Of a DNA stretch of 17,766 nt, positions 7,978 to 15,092 are shown piece after piece. The notes beneath the pieces are model-generated. The model ran no database searches, was not told where the DNA came from, and was given only the letters and a program-made list of their open reading frames with translations. Numbering within the stretch: position 1 is the stretch's first letter; each line of letters begins with the position of its first letter. This stretch comes from an uncultured Oceanobacillus sp. (GTDB lineage: Bacteria > Bacillota > Bacilli > Bacillales > Amphibacillaceae). The DNA lies in the NCBI GenBank assembly GCA_938004015.1, contig CALKWU010000014.1, positions 1-17,766 on the forward strand, in the 5' to 3' direction. The position numbers and the translations under genes are program-made.

Positions 7978-8769
7978 ATGGATTTGGGGTTGAAGGGGAA
8001 ATCGGTCATTGTAGCTGCTAGCAGTAAAGGATTAGGGAAAGCAATTGCACAACAATATGCTGCAGAAGGGGCACATGTTCTACTCTCCAGTAGAACGGAA
8101 GAGGAATTGAAAAAAGCAGCTGACGAGATTATTAATAACACCGGAAATGAAAATGTCCGTTATCAAGTATGTGATGTGACGGATGCAGCTCAAATTAAAA
8201 GTTTAGTAGAAACGGCGATTGACTGGAATGGTAGAGTCGATGTGCTCGTCAACAATGCCGGTGGACCACCTGCAGGCTTATTCAATGACTTCACAGATGA
8301 GGATTGGCAAAATGCTTTTGAATTGAATTTGTTGAGTGTTATCCGATTGATTCGTGAAGTGTTGCCGTCCATGAAAGAATATGGTGCTGGTAGAATCGTG
8401 AATGTCGCTTCCGGATCGATTAAAGAAACGTTGAACAACTTGATTTTGTCCAATACATTCCGTCTCGGAATCGTAGGCTTAGCAAAGAGTCTTTCCCAGG
8501 AATTGGGTAAGGACAATATTTTAATTAATACGGTCGGTCCTGGTCGAATCGCAACGGAGCGTCTGAAACAATTAGATGAATTTCGGGCAAATGCACAAGG
8601 AATCACGGTGGAAGAAGTTCATCAAAAATCAGTGAGAGCCATTCCGCTCGGCAGATATGGTGAGCCGGAAGAATTTGCGAAAATGGTTGTATTCCTCGGT
8701 TCAAGTGCGAATACATACATTACCGGACAAACGATCATCGTGGATGGTGGGTTAATTAAAGCATTGTAA
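7978..8769 (+). CDS. SDR family protein, atypical FabG-like (Tyr/Lys pair replaced)
   Basis: A 263-residue Rossmann-fold protein resembling 3-oxoacyl-ACP reductases. Recognisable parts are a modified dinucleotide loop A-A-S-S-K-G-L-G (residues 13-20), N-N-A-G-G (92-96), the active-site strand V-N-V-A-S-G-S with S145, the V-G-P-G-R-I segment, and the C-terminal I-T-G-Q-T-I-I-V-D-G-G. The usual Y-x3-K is missing. Aligned by the A-K-S-L helix and the Ser-to-Tyr spacing of 13, the Tyr position is S158 and the Lys position is R162 (S-N-T-F-R). A known FabG-like subgroup of SDRs lacks a perfect cofactor motif and catalytic tetrad, and this protein appears to belong to it. Such proteins may use different chemistry or not be oxidoreductases. 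It has its own promoter and a good ribosome binding site, and follows glcF by 111 bases, so a role in the same pathway is possible but unproven. Confidence 0.85.
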   Translation: MDLGLKGKSVIVAASSKGLGKAIAQQYAAEGAHVLLSSRTEEELKKAADEIINNTGNENVRYQVCDVTDAAQIKSLVETAIDWNGRVDVLVNNAGGPPAGLFNDFTDEDWQNAFELNLLSVIRLIREVLPSMKEYGAGRIVNVASGSIKETLNNLILSNTFRLGIVGLAKSLSQELGKDNILINTVGPGRIATERLKQLDEFRANAQGITVEEVHQKSVRAIPLGRYGEPEEFAKMVVFLGSSANTYITGQTIIVDGGLIKAL

Positions 8770-8783
8770 TATTCTTAAGTTTA

Positions 8784-8831
8784 AATAAAAATGTCCTCAG
8801 CCGAAAGTGATTAGCTAAGGACATTTTTATT
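8784..8831. terminator. Bidirectional hairpin terminator
   Basis: AATAAAAATGTCCT and AGGACATTTTTATT form a perfect 14-bp stem around a 20-base loop that contains a short AGC/GCT pair. T-runs are present on both strands. It lies between the converging SDR and AI-2E family genes and can serve both. Confidence 0.85.
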
Positions 8832-8870
8832 ATTGATTCCACTTATTGTCTGAAAATGTTGTTCCTTCGA

Positions 8871-8886
8871 TATTTCCCGGGAAATA
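8871..8886. repeat. 16-bp perfect palindrome
   Basis: TATTTCCCGGGAAATA is self-complementary over all 16 bases. It lies 22 bases beyond the stop of the minus-strand AI-2E gene, in a convergent intergenic region, so it is not an obvious promoter operator. With no central loop it would be a poor terminator. Its function is unknown. Confidence 0.5.
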
Positions 8887-8908
8887 CCGACAAAAAACGA
8901 TTACTGAC

Positions 8909-10014
8909 TTAACCTTTAATGAACCCCCATAATCCTTCAAAAACTTTTGCCTCATATAAAGAGATGATCAGAACGAGCGAAATTGGCCCGATTACCAATC
9001 CAAACATCCCGAAGAGTTGCAAACCGGCGAATAGCGACACGAGGATTGCAAGGGGATTCAACTTCATACTTTTCGACAAAACTTTCGGTTCCGCAAACTG
9101 ACGTACGGTAACCGTAGAAGCATAAAGTATAAGCAACCCGATGCCCATAAATAAATCTCCAGTAAAAAAGCTGTAGATGCTCCATGGAATCAGAATGAGA
9201 CCTGGTCCAAAATAAGGCAATAGATCGATTAAACCGAGAACGATGGAAAGGGTCAGAGCATTTTCCACACGCAGGATGAATAATCCTATCAAACTGACGA
9301 TTGCTGTAAGAATCATCATGATAATTTGTGACTTTAAGAATCCGAAAATTTTCGTTTTCAAATCCCGGAGCACGTTCAAAGTTTTTTCTTGGAATATCGC
9401 AGGTAGTTTTTCTTTATAAAGTGTAGCATACCTATTGAAATCTTTACTGATGAAATAAATCGCTAAGATGGAAAAAATGATGACGGTGAACGTGATTGGG
9501 AGTGCTCCGATGAACGTGGAGATTCCATTGGCGACAGCTTGTCCGATATTACCTAACAGGGAGGCGATATTGTTCCCCAAAATGAGAATACCTTCCTGTA
9601 GTACTTGTTGTTGTGAAGGCTCCAGATTATCAAGAAGCCCAATTCCTTGATCCCATAATGGTAAAACAAATTCATTAAAATAGGTTTGGACATTATAGGA
9701 AATGACTTCGATTTGTTTTGGAATATATTCCGAAAAATAAAGTATGCCATCAATTGTTTTTTTCACAAGGAATGTCAAGAAGCCGCCGATGATTCCGATG
9801 AGAAAGAGAATACTCACCAATACAGCGAGCGATCTTGGAAAGCGTAAATAACGTTGCAGCAGATTTACAATCGGATGAATCAAAAATGCCAACATAGTAG
9901 CTATCAAAAAAGGATAGGTAAGCCGTATAAGTGTTACAGCAGAAATAATCCGATTACTGTCACAAATATTAGAAATAAGATTCTGAAAATAACTTGGGTG
10001 GCAGGATGCTTCAT
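8909..10014 (-). pseudogene. AI-2E family transporter, YtvI-like, with apparent frameshift in first membrane helix
   Basis: A polytopic membrane protein of the AI-2E/PerM family, closest in character to sporulation membrane protein YtvI. It has L-T-Y-P-F-L-I-A early, a long helical loop with S-Q-Q-Q-V-L-Q-E-G, then the core I-D-L-L-P-Y-F-G-P-G and E-P-K-V-L-S-K-S-M. The natural start appears to be the ATG at 10014, with GAGGAG 8 bases upstream. From there the frame encodes 26 residues (M-K-H-P-A-T-Q then a hydrophobic helix) and stops at 9936-9934. The rest of the protein continues in another frame, consistent with one lost base near 9930-9950. The long frame can be opened from a TTG at 10054, but that start has no ribosome binding site and gives a polar, cysteine-containing N-terminus unlike the family. 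Either the gene is damaged or the sequence has an indel error. No slippery heptamer supports programmed frameshifting. Confidence 0.8.
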
Positions 10015-10104
10015 TCGGGACACTCCTCATACATACTTCAAGTTCATTTGTCAATTATCAATAAAATGAAACAAAATTTGACGTTCAGGATTCTATTAGT
10101 TTCT

Positions 10105-10113
10105 ATTGTATCA
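10105..10113 (-). promoter_or_regulatory. Extended -10 promoter for the AI-2E gene
   Basis: On the minus strand TGATACAAT is an extended -10 element (TG-n-TACAAT), about 90 bases before the ATG at 10014. The -35 region is poor (T-rich, no TTGACA), which an extended -10 can tolerate. Confidence 0.4.
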
Positions 10114-10184
10114 TGGAACGCCCGGCAGGAAAATTTATAGATTGATATTTTATGGTAATTCTATTCGATTCAAAAAGTTTGCAC

Positions 10185-10222
10185 AAAAAAGATCCACAAG
10201 GAATTTCCTTTGGACCTTTTCT
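10185..10222 (-). terminator. Hairpin terminator after the CAP-domain gene
   Basis: Immediately 3' of the CAP-gene stop on the minus strand. AAGGAA pairs with TTCCTT, then TCCA with TGGA across a bulge, then AAAAG with CTTTT, and the hairpin is followed on the minus strand by TTTTTT. It isolates the CAP gene from the AI-2E gene downstream. Confidence 0.65.
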
Positions 10223-10226
10223 GAGA

Positions 10227-11351
10227 TTAATTTCCTAAATAATTTTCTGTATAAAATGGCTGATCATCCTGGTCGAATGCAACACCAGCGACGTAGGACT
10301 GATAGTTGCGATGCAATTTATTTTCCCGATGTCCGAGTGAATTCATCAATCCTTCGTGGGCGAAGATACTGTTTGGTTGTCCTGTCGCCAAATTTTCTCC
10401 AGCTGTGCGATAAGCGATTGCGTCTCTCGTCAATCGATCAAAAGGAGATTGGCCTTCCAAATTCGTATGACTGAAATATTGATTTTCCGCCATATCGGCA
10501 CTATGTGCCCGAACTGTACTCCGTGCAGCCTCATGCCAAGAGAGTACAGAAAGTCCGTGTTTCACTCTTGTTGCGTTTGTCAGATCAAATAATTGATATT
10601 CAAAACCTTCCCTTAACGTTTCACTTGGTTTGGCAAAGTAACTAGGCTTTTGATCTTCAAGGTCTTTATCGATCAGTAAAATGGCGGAAATTATTGAACC
10701 TTGGTGGATGTCGTAAAAAATCGTCACATAGCAATTGTCGATTTCAAATAGATCATATTCACCGTTATCTTGGATTTGATAATTGATGAATCCCTTTCTG
10801 ATTGCTTTTTGTGGTTTTGGTAAAGTTGCAAGAACTTCATCCCGTGTACTCGCAAATGTGATTCCATTTGTCGAAGAAAGTAAATCCTGGTTTGTGTATA
10901 TTCCGTTCACTTTGGAATCTTTGTCGTAGGAAACCATCACGAAGTTACGGTAGTTATCATGATAACTGAACCAGTTCGTACCATATACATTTTGGGAAGC
11001 CCGTTTCGGTTCACCGAGCTTTGCTTCCACATCCACTCGATCGTCTCCTATTTCAATATTAAGAATGGAAAATGGCTGTTCTTCTGTAGTGAACAAATCT
11101 GGTTTTTCCGGTTGTTCCCCTTCCGTCTCTTCTGATTGTAGAGCTTCGCCAATCCAACCTGAAAATAGAGTGATTCCTTGACGTGCAACCTCATAAGTGG
11201 ATTGAACCCAAGGGTGTTATGTAATTTCGTGAAGGTCATCCCTTATCTCAACATACACACCACGAAGTCCGGCCTCGTTGTATGTATCTCCATATAAAAA
11301 CCATAATATTCCAACTAAAATGAGCAGAACTATCAGTTTCCGCACAATCAT
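10227..11351 (-). pseudogene. CAP/SCP-domain protein, YlbC-like, with in-frame stop near the N-terminus
   Basis: A predicted exported CAP (SCP/PR-1) protein. The C-terminal ~125 residues hold the CAP domain, with L-T-N-A-T-R-V-K-H-G-L, F-S-H-T-N-L-E-G-Q-S-P-F, G-E-N-L-A and M-N-S-L-G-H-R. Ahead of it is the CAP-associated repeat region (I-G-D-D-R-V-D-V-E-A-K-L-G-E-P). The longest stop-free frame opens at a TTG at 11096, but the same frame continues upstream with coding character to an ATG at 11351. That upstream part encodes a hydrophobic signal/anchor (M-I-V-R-K-L-I-V-L-L-I-L-V-G-I-L-W-F-L-Y) and a linker. One TAA at 11219-11217, about codon 45, interrupts it. Restored, the protein would be 375 codons, near the size of YlbC-type proteins. 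The gene is therefore probably a nonsense pseudogene, unless the base is an error. The remaining 289-codon frame lacks a signal peptide and ribosome binding site. Confidence 0.8.
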
Positions 11352-11517
11352 TCATCCCATTTCTAGTAAATTCTCATTTGATTCCTAGCGCTTTAATATT
11401 TTCATTGTCTTCAGTATTACCATAGTGTTGATTTGCATACTTGTATATTTCTCCATTCATTTTAACATAGAAATGTGCATTTCCAATTTTGGATTTGATA
11501 AAATTTTTAAAAACCTC
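11352..11517. other. Intergenic stretch with a possible minus-strand gene remnant
   Basis: No promoter or structured RNA is evident here. On the minus strand the frame ending at 11374 reads as plausible protein for about 45 residues (K-M-N-G-E-I-Y-K-Y-A-N-Q-H-Y-G-N). It loses coding character where it runs into the T-box leader and lacks a ribosome binding site. It may be the 3' end of a lost gene; I do not recognise a family. Confidence 0.25.
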
Positions 11518-11546
11518 TTGACATCCAAATTGAATTGTCTTAATCT
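11518..11546 (+). promoter_or_regulatory. SigA promoter of the trp leader
   Basis: A consensus -35 TTGACA (11518-11523) and a -10 TAATCT (11541-11546) are separated by exactly 17 bases. Transcription would begin near 11553, about 20 bases before the first T-box Stem I. The promoter looks fully functional although its operon is truncated. Confidence 0.75.
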
Positions 11547-11570
11547 TATAGCTAATAACAATTGAACGAA

Positions 11571-11843
11571 TGAAAGTGATGAAGAAGAAGAGTAGTTCAT
11601 CGGGACACTTTAGAGAGCTGGTGGGTGGTGCGAACCAGTGTGATTCCGTTGGATGAATGGGCTTCCGAGCTTCCAAACCGAACTGGGAAATCCCCACAGT
11701 AGGCTTTGGCGGAAATGTCTCGCCGATATCCCGAGACTAGTATTAAGCTTTTTGCTTGATACGATTCGAGTGAGCTTTATCGCTAATAAAGGTGGCACCA
11801 CGGTTCCGAGTCCTTTTCTGGATGGGGGATTTTTTGTTTTTTT
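11571..11843 (+). promoter_or_regulatory. T-box riboswitch 1, tryptophan specifier
   Basis: A leader that reads the charging state of tRNA-Trp and terminates transcription when the tRNA is charged. Stem I shows GAGTAGTT, the AGAGAG bulge region and the apical GGTGCGAA closed by CTGGT/ACCAG (11618-11638). The specifier is TGG at 11658-11660 in GAATGGGC, followed by the usual purine. A Stem III hairpin spans 11740-11762 (GTATTAAGC/GCTTGATAC). The conserved T-box AGGTGGCACCACGG is at 11790-11803. Its TGGC can pair with a GCCA tRNA 3' end, which fits tRNA-Trp with a G discriminator. The terminator is the hairpin TTCC..GTCC/GGAT..GGGGA with a long T-run to 11843. Confidence 0.92.
11801..11843 (+). 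terminator. T-box 1 regulated terminator
   Basis: GTCC pairs with GGAT and TTCC with GGGA across an internal loop, followed by TTTTTTGTTTTTTT. The left arm overlaps the end of the T-box antiterminator, so the two folds exclude each other. Confidence 0.75.
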
Positions 11844-11880
11844 GTAATTGTTGTCCGTTGGAAATATGAATTGAATTACG

Positions 11881-12196
11881 AAAAATCGAGGAGTAAGAGG
11901 AGTAAACCGATTTGTTTCACGTTTCAGAGAGCCGGAGCTGGTGTGATCCCGGTACGAAGCAGCGGTTGAATGGACTTACGAGAGGTGTTCTGAAAAAGCA
12001 CTCTGCTTGAGTAGGAAGACACGGGTTTCCGCCGTTATACGGATAGGATATCGAAGGGATGCAAGTAGTTTTGATTCTGCAGTCCTTCCGTATCTGAAAG
12101 AGATGAAAAGAATGTTTCTTTTCGAAGAGAGGTGGCACCGCGGTCCCATACGTTCTCTATAAGCACGTGTTTCGTGTTTATAGAGGATTTTTTAAT
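11881..12196 (+). promoter_or_regulatory. T-box riboswitch 2, tryptophan specifier, in tandem
   Basis: A second complete T-box leader in series with the first, 38 bases after its T-run. Stem I has AGAGAG, the apical GGTGTGA loop closed by CCGG/CCGG (11932-11952), and the specifier TGG at 11971-11973 in GAATGGAC. A Stem III hairpin GAAAAGAA/TTCTTTTC precedes the T-box AGGTGGCACCGCGG at 12130-12143. The TGGC again matches a G-discriminator tRNA such as tRNA-Trp. The specifier regions of the two leaders are near-identical (TGAATGG-R-CTT-M-CGAG), so they may have arisen by duplication. No separate promoter is seen between them. Tandem tRNA-Trp T-boxes are known ahead of trp operons in some Bacillales; here only a trpE fragment follows. 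Confidence 0.92.
12154..12193 (+). terminator. T-box 2 regulated terminator
   Basis: TCTCTATAAGCACG and CGTGTTTATAGAGG form a 13-14 bp stem with one G-U pair and a 5-base loop, followed by TTTTTT. It is a stronger hairpin than that of T-box 1 and lies just before the trpE ribosome binding site. Confidence 0.88.
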
Positions 12197-12218
12197 TTGA
12201 TCAAAAGGAGTGAGGTAT

Positions 12219-12581
12219 ATGTCAACGATGTCTTTAACCTATCAATTTATAAAAATACAAGCGGATGGTCGGACGCCGGTCCAAGTATTCCGGAATCTGA
12301 CTGGTAAAAGATTTTTGTTGGAAAGCACGTCCACTCATGAGAAAAAAGGGAAGTTCTCCTTTCTGGGGATGGATCCTTATCGAGAAGTCATTGGTAGAAA
12401 GGGAGAAACAAGAGTTATCGACCTGACGACAGGCGATAATGAAATGATGCAAATCAATGCTTTGGATTATATGAAGAACTATTTTCCATCCATCGAAATC
12501 AATTTGCCGGTACCGTTTTACGGTGGTGCGGTTGGATATGTCGGCTATGATGCAATCCGAGAATTTATCCCTCAATTGTAA
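12219..12581 (+). pseudogene. trpE: trpE remnant: anthranilate synthase component I, N-terminal fragment
   Basis: The first 120 residues of anthranilate synthase component I, the first enzyme of tryptophan synthesis. The ATG at 12219 is chosen because AAAAGGAG ends 8 bases upstream; the in-frame GTG at 12210 overlaps that site. Visible family features are the N-terminal domain with L-T-G-K-R-F-L-L-E-S-T, the F-S-F-L-G-M-D-P motif and P-F-Y-G-G-A-V-G-Y-V-G-Y-D. The frame then ends at I-P-Q-L-stop, where full proteins run to about 460-510 residues. The whole chorismate-binding catalytic domain is absent and no trpDCFBA genes follow; the converging DUF4870 gene ends 18 bases on. The fragment cannot be catalytic. 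Its T-box control and ribosome binding site are intact, indicating a deletion that is recent or tolerated. Confidence 0.9.
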
Positions 12582-12599
12582 GCCCTTACTATTTTTTAA

Positions 12600-13010
12600 T
12601 TAATTGTTGATTTGCTGTTCAGCAAAGTCACCAACGACCGGTAATTTGAACATTTCTCCTCGATACGCTTTGTACATCAATAGGATCCACAGAATGAACC
12701 CAAGTGGTGCCAACAGCAGACTGATGAGCCAACCTATGATTGGAATGAAGCTTAACACAAATCCCAAAACGAAAAAGAATCCATATGTCACAATAGACTG
12801 CATGGCATGAAAGCGGACGAAGCGATTTTCTTTTTCTAGGAGAAGAAAAATAATCCCAGTGATGAATCCGACCAAGTAGCAAAGTGCACCAGCTATATTC
12901 GGTTCCATGCTCATCGTCGATTTATCATCATTTGTGTACACTTGCATCTTCTCTTGCTCTGTTTCAACCCCCATTGCATCTTGATTTTTTTGTTCGTTAT
13001 TCGAACTCAT
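12600..13010 (-). CDS. DUF4870 domain-containing membrane protein
   Basis: A 136-residue protein with a polar, acidic, Met/Gln-rich N-terminal tail (about 38 residues), then the DUF4870 region. In that region A-G-A-L-C-Y-L-V-G-F-I-T-G-I-I-F-L-L forms the first membrane segment, followed by E-x-R-F-V-R-F-H-A-x-Q-S and two closely spaced hydrophobic segments ending in M-Y-K-A-Y-R-G. Proteins of this family are small membrane proteins of unknown function. The ATG at 13010 has GGGAGGA upstream, a strong ribosome binding site. Possible promoter hexamers TTAACA and TATTAA, 16 apart, lie upstream on the minus strand, but they are weak. No terminator is visible after its stop; the 3' flank is the trpE deletion junction, which may have removed it. 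Confidence 0.88.
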   Translation of the reverse strand: MSSNNEQKNQDAMGVETEQEKMQVYTNDDKSTMSMEPNIAGALCYLVGFITGIIFLLLEKENRFVRFHAMQSIVTYGFFFVLGFVLSFIPIIGWLISLLLAPLGFILWILLMYKAYRGEMFKLPVVGDFAEQQINN

Positions 13011-13124
13011 ATTGATCCTCCCTTTGTAAATGTCATTAATTCTTTAATATACGATAACCTAGATATGTTAAATCACGGTTAAATAATTATATTATTGATA
13101 AAATGAGTAATATGCCTAAAATCT

Positions 13125-13195
13125 AAATAAAAAGCCAAAGACAAAACATCGATATCAAGGGAAAATCGATTTGTTTTGTCCTTGGCTCTTTATTT
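13125..13195 (-). terminator. Long hairpin terminator after the Ldh2-family gene
   Basis: AAATAAAAAGCC..AAGACAAAACA..TCGAT at 13125-13153 pairs with ATCGA..TGTTTTGTC..GGCTCTTTATTT up to 13195, with two mismatches and a 2-base bulge. The T-run falls on the minus strand directly after the dehydrogenase stop codon, which the stem overlaps by two bases. It closes the minus-strand cluster. Confidence 0.85.
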
Positions 13196-14237
13196 ATCCA
13201 GATATTAAGATTTCCTCAGGTACACCGTATTTTTTTCCTAGGTTGAGTAAATCATCATAAACGGCTTGTGATAGAGTGATGCCTTCTTTTTGACGTTGTT
13301 CTTGCTTAAGTTGTTCGATGTCGCCTGGCATGTAAACTTGTTGGAAGCCTTCTTGAGGCTTACTATTTCGTGTTTGTTCAATCCGATGATCCATCCGCTC
13401 TTTGAATTCTGCAAGATCCATGAAGCTTTCAATATTGATTGCGATGAAAAAATGTCCGATATTTTGTGGTTCATCGTCATCGTACATTCTCGGGATGTCT
13501 TTACCGAACAAGGAACCGGTAAGTACTCCGGACAGGATATCAACCATCATCGCAAGTCCTGAACCCTTTGGACCTAAAGGAAGCAAATATCCTTTCAACG
13601 CTTCATGTGGATCGGTCGTTTCTTTTCCATCCTCAGTAATTGCCCAGCCAAGTGGGATTTCTTCCTCATTTTTTGCAGCAAGGTTTATTTTACCTCTCGC
13701 CACTGTACTTGTCGCCATGTCGAGGACGGATGGATGGCTATTCGTCGGAACAGCAATTGAGATTGGGTTCGTTCCAAGGGTGGGCTCCATCGATCCCCAT
13801 GGAACCATGATCGGTGACGTATTACATAATGCGATACCGATGCAATCCTCTTTTGCTGCAAGTTTTGTAAAATAGGATGCAGTGCCGAAATGATTGGAAT
13901 TATTCACACCAACCGCACTGATACCATATTGTTTCGCTTTTTCCACCGCATGTTCCATGGCAATTTTTCCGGCATATTGTCCCCAACCATTATTCGCATC
14001 GAATACTGTAATTGCTCCATAATCTTTAACGATTTCCATTTCCGTGCTGACGGCTAGACTACCTTTTTCCAATCTCTCCAAATAGAGCGGTAATCTAGTC
14101 ACCCCGTGGGAATCAATGCCCAACGTATTTGCATCGACAAGACTATCCGCAATCACTTCTGCTTCTATATCTGGCACATCATTTTTCTTCAAAATTTTTT
14201 CGCAATAATTTCTTAATCCTTCTGCTGTAACTTTCAT
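13194..14237 (-). CDS. Ldh2/malate-type NAD(P)-dependent 2-hydroxyacid dehydrogenase
   Basis: A 347-residue enzyme of the Ldh2 family (malate/L-lactate, ureidoglycolate, ComC sulfolactate and related dehydrogenases), interconverting a 2-hydroxy acid and its 2-oxo acid with NAD(P). Visible marks are I-D-S-H-G-V-T-R-L-P with H44, N-N-S-N-H-F-G with H116 (the usual catalytic His), P-W-G..L-G-T-N-P-I-S-I-A-V-P in the cofactor region and L-P-L-G-P-K-G-S-G-L-A-M-M-V-D near 219-233. Length matches the family. The start is ATG at 14237 with AGGGGTG upstream. It lies 18 bases after the IclR gene in the same direction and ends at a strong terminator, so it is the last gene of the minus-strand operon. 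Substrate is unknown; members are often specific for one enantiomer of a hydroxy acid with a charged side chain. Confidence 0.92.
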   Translation of the reverse strand: MKVTAEGLRNYCEKILKKNDVPDIEAEVIADSLVDANTLGIDSHGVTRLPLYLERLEKGSLAVSTEMEIVKDYGAITVFDANNGWGQYAGKIAMEHAVEKAKQYGISAVGVNNSNHFGTASYFTKLAAKEDCIGIALCNTSPIMVPWGSMEPTLGTNPISIAVPTNSHPSVLDMATSTVARGKINLAAKNEEEIPLGWAITEDGKETTDPHEALKGYLLPLGPKGSGLAMMVDILSGVLTGSLFGKDIPRMYDDDEPQNIGHFFIAINIESFMDLAEFKERMDHRIEQTRNSKPQEGFQQVYMPGDIEQLKQEQRQKEGITLSQAVYDDLLNLGKKYGVPEEILISG

Positions 14238-14255
14238 CGCGACACCCCTGATTCT

Positions 14256-15044
14256 TTACATATTTTTGGTAGGGAAATCCGTACCCTTTCCTGTATATCC
14301 TAATTCTCTCCAGATTTTTTCAACGGTTTCCCCTAGTTTCTCAATAATGATTTGTTTCCGTTCTTCACTGAAATAGACGTCCGGGACACTTACTCCCAAT
14401 GCAGCGACAACTTTCCCTTCATAATTGAAAATCGGATAGGACATGCCGATTGTCGCGTGGAACCGCTCTGAATAACTGATGGAGTAGCCTCTCTTTCTAA
14501 TTTCAGCGATTTCCTCCATTAACTTTTCCCGTGTCGTAAATGTATTCGGAGTGAGTTTTTCCAACTTGGTACGTTTAAAATATTCTTCCACTTCATAGTC
14601 ATGTAAGCTTGCTAAAAACAACTTCGGACCTGAACCGGCGTATAGTGGAGAACGTGCACCGACTTTAACAACTAACCGGACAGGTTTCGTACTGTTCACT
14701 GTTTCCACATATACGACGTGGTCATCTTCGACAATCGACAAATGGACAAGTTCATCTATTTCTTCATTTAATTTCCGCATATGTGGTAAAGCGATTTTAG
14801 AATACTCCAATTGATCACTTACATGTTTCCCGTATTTTAAAAACTTCAACGACATACGATAGGTGACATCATGGCTCGATTTTCTTTCTTTCACGAGTAG
14901 TCCGGCTTCTTCCAATCCATTTGCAAGACGGAACACGGTCGTTTTCGGCATACCCGCGATTTCCGTCAATTCATTGATCGTCATTACCGGTTTTTCAAAA
15001 AAGCAATCCAACACATGAATTGCTTTGATAAGACTTTTACTCAA
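14256..15044 (-). CDS. IclR family transcriptional regulator
   Basis: A 262-residue regulator with an N-terminal winged helix (S-L-I-K-A-I-H-V-L-D-C-F, then I-N-E-L-T-E-I-A-G-M-P-K-T-T-V-F-R-L at about 23-40) and the C-terminal IclR effector domain (G-A-R-S-P-L-Y-A-G-S-G-P-K, R-K-R-G-Y-S-I-S-Y-S-E, A-A-L-G-V-S-V-P). The start is TTG at 15044 with AAGGGGG 7 bases upstream. IclR proteins often regulate adjacent catabolic operons in response to an aromatic or hydroxy/oxo acid. It sits between the permease and the Ldh2-type dehydrogenase, all on the minus strand. A weak -10 (TATAAA, 15079-15074) precedes it inside the 48-base gap after the permease, so it may also have its own promoter. Confidence 0.93.
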   Translation of the reverse strand: MSKSLIKAIHVLDCFFEKPVMTINELTEIAGMPKTTVFRLANGLEEAGLLVKERKSSHDVTYRMSLKFLKYGKHVSDQLEYSKIALPHMRKLNEEIDELVHLSIVEDDHVVYVETVNSTKPVRLVVKVGARSPLYAGSGPKLFLASLHDYEVEEYFKRTKLEKLTPNTFTTREKLMEEIAEIRKRGYSISYSERFHATIGMSYPIFNYEGKVVAALGVSVPDVYFSEERKQIIIEKLGETVEKIWRELGYTGKGTDFPTKNM

Positions 15045-15092
15045 CTGCGAACCCCCTTTCTACTTCATGCACTTTTATAGGTTCGAGATGTT

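Noticed and set aside
9930..9950. Programmed -1 frameshift in the YtvI-like gene
   Set aside because: No X-XXY-YYZ slippery heptamer in the reading frame and no adjacent stimulatory stem-loop recognised; a simple indel is more likely.
13402..13875. Plus-strand open frame (157 codons) opposite the Ldh2-type gene
   Set aside because: Shadow of the dehydrogenase, which has all family motifs in its own frame; no start signal.
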